DNA from: Anaerolineales bacterium
Lineage (GTDB): Bacteria; Chloroflexota; Anaerolineae; Anaerolineales; UBA11579
DNA: 64,000 nt
Assembly: GCA_019454165.1 (NCBI GenBank)
Contig: CP075367.1
Location: forward strand, 1,144,179 to 1,208,178
Reading direction: 5' to 3'
Part shown: positions 19,195 to 27,080 of the stretch, one piece after another
Numbering within the stretch: position 1 is the stretch's first letter
How the letters are laid out: each line of letters begins with the position of its first letter
Translations under genes and position numbers: made by a program
The notes under the pieces: model-generated
What the model was told of the DNA's origin: nothing
What the model saw: only the letters and a program-made list of their open reading frames with translations
Database searches by the model: none

Positions 19195-19270
19195 CAAGTG
19201 CGAATGCAGAAGTGGGAAGTTGGAAGAGGGGCGGGTCAGTTCTAACTTCTGCACTATTACTTCTCACTTG
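19195..19270. repeat. Inverted repeat (CAAGTGAGAATGCAGAAGT family)
   Basis: CAAGTGCGAATGCAGAAGT on the left is mirrored by a right arm ending CTTCTCACTTG. It is the same family as 10370-10560 and lies in the divergent gap before the hypothetical operon. Confidence 0.7.
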
Positions 19271-19316
19271 CTCTTGCCTTTCCCTTTTACCTGCTCACTG
19301 TTCACCGTCTTTGATG

Positions 19317-19322
19317 TATAAT
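19317..19322 (+). promoter_or_regulatory. -10 box upstream of the 520-residue hypothetical protein
   Basis: TATAAT 17 nt before the ATG at 19340, giving a leader of roughly 11 nt with no ribosome site. Confidence 0.6.
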
Positions 19323-19339
19323 CTCGCCGCTGTTTCACA

Positions 19340-20902
19340 ATGCTTGTAAGTACAGACCCCATCGACTGGCAAAACTTCTCCATCGAAGACGCAGATCTCG
19401 AGTTTCTGTCCGCATACCTATTGGAGCAAGAGACTCCGCTTGGGCCGGAAGCGCTGGCGACGCAACTCATCGTCAACCGCATCACCAACCCGCGCCCGCA
19501 GCCTAAGGACGGCGAGAGCGAGAAGGCCTACCTGCCCAAAGAGACCTACGCCGCGGGCGATAAGGTCTATTTCCCGGCGCTGAAGAATACCGGCGGTCGG
19601 GTGAGTGCGGTGCGTCCGGCGGCGGTCATCGGCGGCGATGGCTTCGACGTCATCAGCGTCGCCATGGAAGACGGCAGCACGCGTGAATTCGCCGCCCGGC
19701 TGGCCCTGCATGTGCTCAACGACCCGCCCAAGCAGGAAGCCTCGCAGGTGGACGCCGCCGCCGAGGCCAAACAGCACGCCAAGGACATTGCGCCTACGCT
19801 GGTCGAGGCGTTGCAGGCCAGCCCGGAGTTTGTGTACATCGCCGGCCGTTGGTTCCCCAAAGCCCTGATTGTTGATGTAGACCCCGGCCAGCTCAACGTG
19901 GCCGAAGCCATTCTGGATATGGCCGGCGGCGGCCCGCTGCCCACCAGCCAACTGCTGGGCGAGGTGGAGCTGCCCGACGGCGTGAATCCGAAGCTGGCCG
20001 AGTTCTCGCTCGACCTGGCCCTGCAGCACGACGACCGCTTCGATGAGGTCGGCTCGACCGGCGAAGTCGCCTGGTTCCTGCGCCGCCTGGAGCCGGACGC
20101 GGTGCAGAAGACTCCCATTTACCTGCGCTACACGCCGGTTGGCTTCGACCCCAGCCCGCTCACCGAAGATATGCGTGATCTCGTGCGCACGCTCGATGAC
20201 GAGCTCTCCTTCCATAGCTTGCTCGACGACAACGCGCCCGAAGTGGCCGACGTAGCCCTCATCTTCCCGCATTGGCGGGCCGGCAGCCTGCCGCTGACGC
20301 CCAAGATGGCCAAGCTGTTCCCCAGCGCCATCGAGTCGCCGCGCGTGCGCTTCACGTTTGTGGACGAGAAGAGCGGCGAGACCTTCCCCGGATGGGTCGT
20401 GCGCCAGCAGCGCTATATCTACGGCCTGCGCGAGTGGCTGGTCAAGCAGGGTCTGATGCCCGGCAGCGTGGTGCGTTTGCGCCGTGGGGATGAGCCCGGC
20501 CAGATCGTCGTTTCCAGCGATGCGCACCGCTCCAGCAAGGAGTGGGTGCGCACGGCGCTGGTGGGAGCGGATGGCGGCGTGGTGTACGCCACGCTGAAGC
20601 AGCAAGTCAACGGCGCGTTCGACGAACGCATGATGATCCATTTGCCGGGCGAGCTGGCGCCGATCGACGCCATTTGGGAGAAGCGCGCCAACCAGCCCGC
20701 CGGCCTGGAGAGCATCGTGGCCCAGACCCTGCAAGAGCTGGCTAAGCTGAGCCTGCAGGGCAACGTGCACGCCGCAGAGGTCTACTCGGCCGTCAACCTG
20801 ACCCTGCGCTGCCCGCCGGGGCGCATCCTGGCGCTGCTGGCCGGCGACCCGCGCTTTGAGCATGTGGGCCACCTGCATTTCCGCATCGCGGAGGCCGAAT
20901 GA
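19340..20902 (+). CDS. Hypothetical protein, 520 residues
   Basis: I do not recognise this protein. The first 50 residues (FLSAYLLEQETPLGPEALATQLI) look like a helical, winged-helix-like domain of the HARE-HTH sort. A beta-rich stretch follows (YAAGDKVYFPALKNTGGRVSAVRP), then an acidic helical centre and a C-terminal alpha/beta half (about 330-480: VRFTFVDEKSGETFPGWVVRQQRYIYGLREWL). The last 60 residues again look helix-turn-helix-like. There are no membrane segments. It overlaps the next gene by 4 nt (ATGA), so the pair is one unit. It lies just upstream of the Ubl operon but is separated by tRNA-Arg and a terminator. Confidence 0.75.
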   Translation: MLVSTDPIDWQNFSIEDADLEFLSAYLLEQETPLGPEALATQLIVNRITNPRPQPKDGESEKAYLPKETYAAGDKVYFPALKNTGGRVSAVRPAAVIGGDGFDVISVAMEDGSTREFAARLALHVLNDPPKQEASQVDAAAEAKQHAKDIAPTLVEALQASPEFVYIAGRWFPKALIVDVDPGQLNVAEAILDMAGGGPLPTSQLLGEVELPDGVNPKLAEFSLDLALQHDDRFDEVGSTGEVAWFLRRLEPDAVQKTPIYLRYTPVGFDPSPLTEDMRDLVRTLDDELSFHSLLDDNAPEVADVALIFPHWRAGSLPLTPKMAKLFPSAIESPRVRFTFVDEKSGETFPGWVVRQQRYIYGLREWLVKQGLMPGSVVRLRRGDEPGQIVVSSDAHRSSKEWVRTALVGADGGVVYATLKQQVNGAFDERMMIHLPGELAPIDAIWEKRANQPAGLESIVAQTLQELAKLSLQGNVHAAEVYSAVNLTLRCPPGRILALLAGDPRFEHVGHLHFRIAEAE

Positions 20903-21315
20903 GCCTGATCAAGCCGATGGCCGATACGCCCTTCCAGATCGATTTCGACTGGTGGCGCGAGAACGACCGCGAGTGGCGCGTCTACCTGCGCGGCCTGTTG
21001 GGCAGCGAGCAAGAGGCCGCCCTGGCCGACATTAGCGGCGAGGAGCAGGTGGACTGGGTCGACCCGGCCACCGGCGAAGTGAGCCGCGTGAATATTCTGC
21101 AATTCCTGCTGATGGGCCACTACGCCCGCCAGGGGGCCGAGGATGGCGTATCTTTGGTCGAGAGCATTTTTCGCGCCTTCCTGATGAACGGCAACCAGCC
21201 GCTCACCTCTGAGGAGTTGGGGGAGTTGCTTGGCCGCCCAGCGCAGACCATCTTGCGCACCATCTCGGGCGCGCGGGTGTATCGCGGCATCCGCCCGGTG
21301 CTGCCGGCTGAATAA
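20899..21315 (+). CDS. Hypothetical protein with winged-helix-like C-terminus
   Basis: The 138-residue protein is translationally coupled to the preceding gene. Residues about 95-135 (QPLTSEELGELLGRPAQTILRTISGARVYRGIRPV) read as a helix-turn-helix with a trailing wing, as in small DNA-binding or partner proteins. The N-terminal half is acidic and Trp-rich (FDWWRENDREWRVYLRGLL). It probably forms a complex with the 520-residue protein. No family name can be given. Confidence 0.7.
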   Translation: MSLIKPMADTPFQIDFDWWRENDREWRVYLRGLLGSEQEAALADISGEEQVDWVDPATGEVSRVNILQFLLMGHYARQGAEDGVSLVESIFRAFLMNGNQPLTSEELGELLGRPAQTILRTISGARVYRGIRPVLPAE

Positions 21316-21330
21316 CGAATTCCCCGCCTG

Positions 21331-21336
21331 TATAAT
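21331..21336 (+). promoter_or_regulatory. tRNA-Arg -10 box
   Basis: TATAAT 8 nt before the first base of the tRNA, as expected for a directly initiated tRNA transcript. Confidence 0.75.
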
Positions 21337-21344
21337 TCATATAT

Positions 21345-21418
<74 letters not shown>

Positions 21419-21488
21419 CTACGTTGCGCTTGGCGCGGAACACACTCCAGTTTGCCTAAAGTATGAGTTTGAAGTAACTCCCATAAGA

Positions 21489-21510
21489 AGCGGCGAAAGC
21501 CGCTGCTTTT
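21489..21510 (+). terminator. Intrinsic terminator after tRNA-Arg
   Basis: AGCGGC-GAAA-GCCGCT hairpin followed by GCTTTT. It separates the tRNA transcript from the Ubl operon promoter 55 nt further on. Confidence 0.8.
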
Positions 21511-21565
21511 ATGTTGGCTGACAGAACTGAAAGTTAGGGAGCAGGGGCGGCGGCCGGCATTGTGG

Positions 21566-21581
21566 TATAGTGGTCTGACCA
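21566..21581 (+). promoter_or_regulatory. Ubl-operon promoter with overlapping FadR/GntR-type operator
   Basis: A TATAGT -10 box (21566-21571) runs directly into the perfect palindrome TGGTCTGACCA (21571-21581), which covers the expected transcription start 36-26 nt before the first gene. The form TGGT-N3-ACCA is the classic half-site arrangement of FadR-subfamily GntR repressors. The first gene of the operon encodes a protein with just such a domain, so autorepression is the simplest reading. That link is inferred. Confidence 0.72.
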
Positions 21582-21606
21582 ACAAACCACAGAGCAGGCC
21601 GCACTC

Positions 21607-23226
21607 ATGCCCAATTCCATCCCGCGCAAATCCGTCCCCGAGCTTGTCGCCGGCCGCCTGGCCGCCGGCATGCTGAATGGCCAATACTCGGCCGGCAGCC
21701 AGCTGCCGGCCGAGCGTGACCTCATCAAAGAGCTCGGCGTGGGGCGCTCCTCGCTGCGCGAGGCGCTCAAGATCCTCTCCGAGGCTGGCCTGCTCGACGC
21801 CCAGCAGGGTGTGGGCTGGTTCGTCAACGAGCTCAGCTCGGCCCGTATGCTGAAGGCGCGTCAACTGGCCGCCGAGGTTGCGCCGCCCGCGCCAGCGAAG
21901 CGGGCGCAGAAGGCCAAGGCGGCCGGCGGCCCCAAGCGGCTGCCGGTGGCCAAAGAGAAGCCGCTGCATATCCCGAATCTAAAAGCCGATCGGCTGGGGA
22001 CCTTCGAGTTCATCAGCTGGTGGGAGCGCGAGAAAGTGCGCGAGGCGCGCGTGATGGTGGTGGGGGCGGGGGCGCTCGGCAACGAGGTTATCAAGAACCT
22101 GACCCTGATGGGCATTGGCCACCTCTACATTGTGGATTTTGACAAAGTGGAAGCGGCCAACCTGAGCCGCTCGATCCTATTCCGTGAGAAGGACCGCGGC
22201 CGCGAGAAGGCCCAGTTGGCGGCAGCGCGCGCGGTCGAGATCAATCCGGATGTGCGCGTGCAATACCTGCACGGCGATGTGACCACCGATATTGGGCTGG
22301 GCGTGTTCCGCCGTATGGACGTCGTCATCGGCTGCCTCGACAACCGCGAGGCGCGCCTGGCGGTCAATCGCTTCGCCCATTGGATGAACAAGCCCTGGGT
22401 GGACGGCGCCATTCAGGAGCTGCTGGGCCTGGCGCGCGTCTTTGTGCCGGGCGAGGGCGCCTGCTTCGAATGCACGCTGACCGAGCAGGCCCGCCGCGAT
22501 CTGGCGATGCGCTACTCATGCCCGCTGCTGGCGCGCCAGAACATCCTGCTGGGCAAGGTGCCGACCACGCCGACGATTGCATCCATCATCGGGGCCATGC
22601 AATCGCAGGAGGCGCTCAAGCTGATCCACAACATGCCGGTGGAGCCGGGCAAGGTGCTGCACTACAACGGCTACACCAACTTCATGCACACCACCGCCTA
22701 CGTGGCCGACGCGGAGTGCGAGAGCCACTGGATCTACGGCGATGTGACCGAGCTGCCGCTGCGCGCCGAGGCCAACACGCTGGCCGAGCTGCTGCAGATC
22801 GCCCGCGGCGACCTGGGTTCGGACGCGGTGCTGGAGTTGGACCAGGAGCTGGTGCTCTCGCTCAATTGTGCGGCCTGCAACACGGTGGAGCATGTGCTCA
22901 AGCCGCTCTCGGATGTCAGCTTTGAAGCCGGGCACTGCCCCAGCTGCGGCGAGATGCGTGAGGTCAATTTGACCCATACCATCACCGGCAGCGAAGACTT
23001 CCTGGAGCGCAGTCTGGCCAGCGTGGGCGTGCCCCCGCTGCACATTCTGCGCGCTACAAACGGCGCCGAATTTCGTTTCTATGAATTGAGTGGCGACCTG
23101 CCCACCGCGCTGCACTTCAACGATTTTGATGAGGCCGTGCCCGGCCTGCACGCCCCGCGCGTGCGCCTAGGCGAGGCGGTGCAAGGCGAGACGCAGGGCA
23201 GCGGCCGGGTGCACCTGATCGACTAA
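21607..23226 (+). CDS. GntR winged-helix / E1-like ubiquitin-activating enzyme fusion
   Basis: The 539-residue protein has two parts. Residues about 5-75 form a FadR-type GntR winged helix (QLPAERDLIKELGVGRSSLREALKILSEAGLL). An Ala/Lys/Pro linker (85-120) leads to a ThiF/E1 adenylation domain: nucleotide loop GAGALG (153-158), IVDFD (175-179), GCLDNREAR (242-250), a zinc CFEC pair (286-289), candidate thioester Cys305 in YSCPLL, and PTTPTIASIIGAMQSQEALK. The tail has CAAC (421-424) and CPSC (444-447) pairs. It should adenylate the C-terminal Gly of the Ubl and pass it to the E2 encoded 840 nt downstream. First gene of the operon. The usual GntR effector domain is absent and replaced by the E1. 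Confidence 0.9.
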   Translation: MPNSIPRKSVPELVAGRLAAGMLNGQYSAGSQLPAERDLIKELGVGRSSLREALKILSEAGLLDAQQGVGWFVNELSSARMLKARQLAAEVAPPAPAKRAQKAKAAGGPKRLPVAKEKPLHIPNLKADRLGTFEFISWWEREKVREARVMVVGAGALGNEVIKNLTLMGIGHLYIVDFDKVEAANLSRSILFREKDRGREKAQLAAARAVEINPDVRVQYLHGDVTTDIGLGVFRRMDVVIGCLDNREARLAVNRFAHWMNKPWVDGAIQELLGLARVFVPGEGACFECTLTEQARRDLAMRYSCPLLARQNILLGKVPTTPTIASIIGAMQSQEALKLIHNMPVEPGKVLHYNGYTNFMHTTAYVADAECESHWIYGDVTELPLRAEANTLAELLQIARGDLGSDAVLELDQELVLSLNCAACNTVEHVLKPLSDVSFEAGHCPSCGEMREVNLTHTITGSEDFLERSLASVGVPPLHILRATNGAEFRFYELSGDLPTALHFNDFDEAVPGLHAPRVRLGEAVQGETQGSGRVHLID

Positions 23227-23229
23227 ACC

Positions 23230-24051
23230 ATGACACATGCGGTAGCAATGAGACGATTTTTATTGGGAGACGAAAGCAGGTTCGTGGAGAGCGCACTTGG
23301 GCGCATAACCCTGTGCGTGCTTTTCGCCACCCTGGTGGGCTTGGGGCTGACCCTACTGTTCGTGCTGCCCACCAACTTCTCGCCGTTCCTGCTCAAGTTC
23401 GTTGTCATCATCGGCATCGGCTTGGCGGCCAGCTTCATGAGCCGCCGTGTGCTGGCCGGGCGCAGCGCCGCGCTGCGGGCGGCCACGGCCGCCTTCGCCA
23501 GCTTGATCGCACTGGCCGTGCTCAGCCCGCTGACCCTGGGCTTCGTCGGCCTGAATTTGCTGCGCAGCTATGCCATCGCAACGCCAGTCGACGCAGCCAT
23601 CCAGCTGCTGGTCGCCGGGTTGGCGGTGGCCGCCGGCCAGGCCGCCTGGGCGCCGAGCCGCCGCACCGTGATGGTGGAGCCGCGCGAAGTTGCGGACGTG
23701 ACCGAAGTATCCGTGCCTGCGCCGCCGGCCCGCGTGCGTACCACTGCGCCGCGCACGGCAAGCAACCCTTCGCTGCTAGCACGGGCGCGGGCCGGCATTT
23801 CGCGCTTTTTCACTCCTGCGCCCGCTACGCGCAAGCTGCGCTCGGCGCGGCCGGCCCGCAAGCAGGCCGCCCGCGGCAGCGGCATTACGCTCAGCGCGCA
23901 GGAGCGGCATGTGTGCCCGTACTGCCTGGAGCCGGTCACCAAGCGTGACCGGCGCGGCGTAAAGATCTGCAAGGTGTGCAAGACCTGGCACCACGCTGAT
24001 TGCTGGGAGATCACGGGTGTGTGCCAGGTGCCGCACGCGTTTCAGAACTGA
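23230..24051 (+). CDS. Membrane-anchored prokaryotic RING-like protein (candidate E3)
   Basis: The 273-residue protein has about four membrane segments (24-46, 52-70, 84-108, 120-139), then a basic, Ala/Pro/Arg-rich cytoplasmic linker. A compact binuclear treble-clef end has Cys229, Cys232, Cys247, Cys250, His254/255, Cys258, Cys265 and His269. The spacing C-x2-C-x14-C-x2-C-x4-H-x2-C-W is that of the bacterial RING-like domains (Prok-RING_1 type). Position between E1 and E2 genes makes an E3-like adaptor the best guess. It starts 3 nt after the E1 stop, so it is in the same transcript. Whether it recruits E2 or substrates is not visible from sequence. Confidence 0.85.
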   Translation: MTHAVAMRRFLLGDESRFVESALGRITLCVLFATLVGLGLTLLFVLPTNFSPFLLKFVVIIGIGLAASFMSRRVLAGRSAALRAATAAFASLIALAVLSPLTLGFVGLNLLRSYAIATPVDAAIQLLVAGLAVAAGQAAWAPSRRTVMVEPREVADVTEVSVPAPPARVRTTAPRTASNPSLLARARAGISRFFTPAPATRKLRSARPARKQAARGSGITLSAQERHVCPYCLEPVTKRDRRGVKICKVCKTWHHADCWEITGVCQVPHAFQN

Positions 24052-24068
24052 GTTGAGGAGAGCATTGT

Positions 24069-24914
24069 ATGGCTGACATCGAGGTAACCATCATCCTGCC
24101 CAACGGCGGCGCTCGCAAAGCGGAGCTGCCGGATGATGTTCCTGTGCGTGAGCTGGTGGTGGAGCTGGCCTCGCTGCTGGCGCTGCCCACCGTGGGGCCG
24201 GACGGCCGCCCGATGGGCTATCGCCTGGACAGCAAGGCGCTGGGCCGCGAGCTAAAAGAAGATGAAACTCTGGAAGCGGCCGAAGTGCCGGCGGAGGATC
24301 GCCTGATCCTGACGGCGGATATCACCGCCGGCGCGGTGACACTGGGCGAGAGCCCGCGCATGCGCCGCCTCAAGGCCGATCTGCAGCGTATGCAGGAGTT
24401 GGCCGCGCAAAGCGACCTGATCGAATTCAAAGCCGTTTCGGCCAATCCCAAAATGCCGCCGGAGACTTACATCGTCACCTACAAGTGCAAGGGCGTCATC
24501 GCCGTCAATCACAAAGGCGAGCCGCTGCTGGGCGACAAGCACCAGGTGGAGATCTACCTGCATAACCAGTACCCGCAGCGTTGGCCGGGCATGAAGTGGC
24601 TCACGCCGGTGTGGCACCCCAACATCAACCACTTGAACGGCACGGTGTGCGTGGATGCGGCCTGGTGGACCGCCAGCCGTTCGCTCGACCGCCTGGTCAT
24701 CATGATCGGTGAGATGGTGCAGTACAAGAACTTTCACGATGACCCCACCAAGCCGCCGTTCCCGTGGGATGCCGAGGCGGCGCGCTGGAGCCGTGGCTAC
24801 CGCAAGAAGCACCCCAACTTTTTCCCTGTGGATACCCGTGAGCTGCTGCGCCCCGAGCGTGTGCATGTAAAGAAGACGCCGGACAAGCAGAAGCCGCGGA
24901 TCAAACTGAAGTGA
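24069..24914 (+). CDS. Ubl-E2 fusion: ubiquitin-like domain plus E2 conjugating domain
   Basis: The 281-residue protein starts with a ubiquitin-like beta-grasp domain (1-88) ending in Ala-Gly. The E2 fold (about 95-255) follows: TYKCKG and YPQRWPGMKWLTPVW strands, the canonical HPN (183-185), and catalytic Cys194 in NGTVCVD, at the same HPN-to-Cys distance as in eukaryotic E2s. A basic tail ends PRIKLK, shared with the VWA protein of this operon. The enzyme should accept the Ubl from the E1 as a thioester and pass it on. The Ubl part is 76% identical to the free Ubl encoded next. GAGGAG lies 8 nt before the ATG. Confidence 0.92.
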   Translation: MADIEVTIILPNGGARKAELPDDVPVRELVVELASLLALPTVGPDGRPMGYRLDSKALGRELKEDETLEAAEVPAEDRLILTADITAGAVTLGESPRMRRLKADLQRMQELAAQSDLIEFKAVSANPKMPPETYIVTYKCKGVIAVNHKGEPLLGDKHQVEIYLHNQYPQRWPGMKWLTPVWHPNINHLNGTVCVDAAWWTASRSLDRLVIMIGEMVQYKNFHDDPTKPPFPWDAEAARWSRGYRKKHPNFFPVDTRELLRPERVHVKKTPDKQKPRIKLK

Positions 24915-24946
24915 TCCAAATTGCGAAACGCAAAGGAGATTGAATC

Positions 24947-25213
24947 ATGGCAGACATTCCTGTAACCGTAGTTCTACCGTCTGGGGGCAGCCGCACCGCT
25001 GAGGTGCCCAACGATGTGGAAGTGAAGGACCTGATCCCGGAGCTGGCCACCACGCTGGAGCTGCCCACCACCGGGCCGGACGGCCGCCCGATGGGCTATC
25101 GCCTGGACAGCAAGGCCCTGGGCCGCGAGCTGAAAGAGGACGAGACCCTGGAAGCCGCTGGCGTGCCGGCCGACGACCGCCTGATCATCACCGCAGACGT
25201 CACTGCGGGCTAA
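24947..25213 (+). CDS. Free ubiquitin-like modifier protein
   Basis: This 88-residue beta-grasp protein ends exactly in a C-terminal Ala-Gly (ITADVTAG), so it needs no processing before activation by the E1. It matches the Ubl half of the preceding gene at 67 of 88 positions. Residues 43-71 are identical, and a run of more than 40 identical nucleotides lies inside that block. Lys56 and Lys63 are conserved between both Ubls and could serve as chain sites. The strongest ribosome site of the operon (AAGGAG, 8 nt spacing) precedes it, and a long hairpin follows its stop. Both fit a high output of modifier relative to enzymes. Confidence 0.9.
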   Translation: MADIPVTVVLPSGGSRTAEVPNDVEVKDLIPELATTLELPTTGPDGRPMGYRLDSKALGRELKEDETLEAAGVPADDRLIITADVTAG

Positions 25214-25224
25214 GTGCCGTTACA

Positions 25225-25256
25225 GGCTGCCCTGTGCACACGTGCACAGGGCAGCC
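25225..25256 (+). promoter_or_regulatory. Intercistronic hairpin between ubl and the JAMM gene
   Basis: Perfect 15-nt arms (GGCTGCCCTGTGCAC and its complement) with only 2 nt between them, starting 12 nt after the Ubl stop and ending 12 nt before the ATG of the JAMM gene. There is no T-run, so full termination is unlikely. It may protect the upstream 3' end or reduce read-through and translation of the downstream genes. Confidence 0.75.
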
Positions 25257-25267
25257 AACCAACGCGT

Positions 25268-26224
25268 ATGAGCACAACCACCTCCGCCTCCTCCAAGAAG
25301 CCGCAGGGCTTGCAGAATCCGCTGGCCGCTCCGCGCCGCGCCCGCCTGCCGCTGGGCCGCGCCCAGCGTTGGCTGGCGGTGGGAGAGGACAGCGCCCAGC
25401 CGGCGCTGCCGGTCTTCTTCACGCAGGGCGTGCTGAAGACCATCAAGCTGCATGCCGCCAGCGACATGGATAACGAAGTGGGCGGCTGGCTGGCCGGGCG
25501 CTGGTGCCGGGATGCACAGGCCGGCACGGAGTTCGTGGTGGTGGAGGCGCTGCTGCCGGCGCAACAAGTGCGCTCGGGCAGCACCTTCCTCACCTTCACG
25601 CACGACAGCCAGGTGGCGATGCTCTCGGCGCTCGAAGAGCAGTACGAGAACAAGTGCGTGGTGGGTTGGTATCACACCCACCCGCGCATGGGCATTTTTC
25701 TTTCGGGCTATGACACTTGGCTGCACGAGCACTTCTTCCCGCAGCCCTGGCAGATCGCCCTGGTGGTGGAGCCGCATTCGCGGCAGGGCGGTTTGTTCGT
25801 GCGCAAAGATGGCGAGCTCTCGCCGCGCCGTTACAGCGGCTTCTATGAGCTGCATTCCAGCAGCATGGACAGCGTGGTGGATTGGACCAATCTGCGCGCT
25901 GAGCCGCGCCCTGTCCCTGCGCAGGCTGAGGCCACCGCGGCCACCGCGCCATCGGTGGCGGCCAAGCCGGAGCCCAAGCCGGAGCCCAAGCCGGAGCCCA
26001 AGCTCGCGGCGGCCGTGCCGCCGGCCGCAGCCAAGCCGGCTGCGCCCAAGCCCGCGGCCGCCGCGCCACCGGCGGACGATGGTGCCACGCGGCCTATCGA
26101 GGTCAAGCGCGTAACCGCCAAGCCCGCCGTGCAGCAGCCACAGAGCGAGGCCAAGCCTGGCGCGGGCGAAGCGCCCGCGCAGGCGCAGCCTGAGCAAGAT
26201 CCCCAAACGGAGAACAAACCATGA
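25268..26224 (+). CDS. JAMM/MPN+ metalloprotease (deubiquitinase-like)
   Basis: The start at ATG 25268 gives 318 residues; the GTG at 25214 would place the long hairpin inside the gene. The MPN domain carries the full zinc set: Glu70 (NEVGGWL), then HTHP (His136, His138) and S-x2-D (Ser146, Asp149) in YHTHPRMGIFLSGYD. It is therefore predicted active and could release the Ubl from targets or cleave the Ubl-E2 fusion after Gly88. The C-terminal third (about 215-318) is low-complexity, with KPEP repeats and Ala/Pro stretches, probably a flexible tether. It overlaps the FHA gene by 4 nt. Confidence 0.92.
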   Translation: MSTTTSASSKKPQGLQNPLAAPRRARLPLGRAQRWLAVGEDSAQPALPVFFTQGVLKTIKLHAASDMDNEVGGWLAGRWCRDAQAGTEFVVVEALLPAQQVRSGSTFLTFTHDSQVAMLSALEEQYENKCVVGWYHTHPRMGIFLSGYDTWLHEHFFPQPWQIALVVEPHSRQGGLFVRKDGELSPRRYSGFYELHSSSMDSVVDWTNLRAEPRPVPAQAEATAATAPSVAAKPEPKPEPKPEPKLAAAVPPAAAKPAAPKPAAAAPPADDGATRPIEVKRVTAKPAVQQPQSEAKPGAGEAPAQAQPEQDPQTENKP

Positions 26225-27078
26225 ACCGGATGACACGTTTGTATTACTACACCCTGCTGGGGGCCATCGGTGGCTTGATCGGCTGGCAGGCCAGCAATGT
26301 GCTTGGCCTGTCGTTTACGCAGAACGTCTACCTGAGCGAAGTTGTGGTGGGCGGGCTGATCGGCTTTTGCATCGGCGGCCTGATCGGCATGAGCGAGGGC
26401 GCCGCACTACGCAGCCCCGCCTATGCGGCGCGGGCCGGCCTGACCAATGGCCTGTTCGGCGCGGTGGGCGGCGCCATCGGCCTGCCGCTGGCCGAAGTCG
26501 CCTTCCAGACCCTGGGCGGCGAAGGCTGGACGCGGGCGCTGGGTTGGGCCGTGTTCGGCGGCTTCATCGGCGCCGGGCTGGGCTTCAGCAGCGGCGCGCA
26601 GATGTGGAAGCCGGCCCTGGGCGGCCTGCTGGGCGGCGCCGTCGGCGGCGCCTTGCTGGAGCTGGCCCGCGAGCGTCTGGCGGATGCACTGATCGGCAAG
26701 GCCATCGGCCTGGGCCTGTTGGGCGCGGCCATCGGGGCGCTGATCGCCCTGGTGGTGCTGCTACTCTCACGGGCCTGGCTCGAAGTCGTGAGCGGCAAGC
26801 TCAAAGGCACAGAGTTCGTGCTGGATAAGTTCATCCATGCCAACGGGCCTACCGCCTATGTGGGCAGCAGCGCCCTCAAAGCTGACATCGTGCTGCCCGA
26901 CCCGGACATTGACCCACAGCACGCCATGCTGAGCGGCGGCGACACCCACATGAACATTCGTGACATGAGCCAGAAGGGCACCTTCATCAACGGGCGCAAG
27001 GTGGAGCAGGCTCGCTTGCTGGATGAGCAGGCCATCCGGGTTGGCAACACCCAACTTGTCTATCACGAGAAGAGGTAA
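26221..27078 (+). CDS. Membrane protein with C-terminal FHA-like domain
   Basis: The 285-residue protein has an N-terminal region (about 8-185) of glycine-zipper hydrophobic segments (GGLIG, GGAIG, GGAVGGALL). An FHA-like beta-domain (about 190-285) follows. The FHA scaffold is visible in GTFINGRKV and QHAML, but the phosphothreonine-binding Arg and Ser are replaced (YVGSS, DPQHA), so phosphopeptide binding may be lost or changed. The ATG overlaps the JAMM stop. It probably links the conjugation machinery to the membrane or to a Ser/Thr kinase signal; no kinase gene is in the window. Confidence 0.8.
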   Translation: MNRMTRLYYYTLLGAIGGLIGWQASNVLGLSFTQNVYLSEVVVGGLIGFCIGGLIGMSEGAALRSPAYAARAGLTNGLFGAVGGAIGLPLAEVAFQTLGGEGWTRALGWAVFGGFIGAGLGFSSGAQMWKPALGGLLGGAVGGALLELARERLADALIGKAIGLGLLGAAIGALIALVVLLLSRAWLEVVSGKLKGTEFVLDKFIHANGPTAYVGSSALKADIVLPDPDIDPQHAMLSGGDTHMNIRDMSQKGTFINGRKVEQARLLDEQAIRVGNTQLVYHEKR

Positions 27079-27080
27079 GC

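Noticed and set aside
25214..25267. GTG at 25214 as start of the JAMM gene
   Set aside because: It would put a 15-bp perfect hairpin inside the coding region and add residues unlike the family. ATG 25268 fits better, though it lacks a strong ribosome site.
25970..26005. KPEP tandem repeat as a mobile or regulatory repeat
   Set aside because: It stays in frame and encodes the flexible tail of the JAMM protein.
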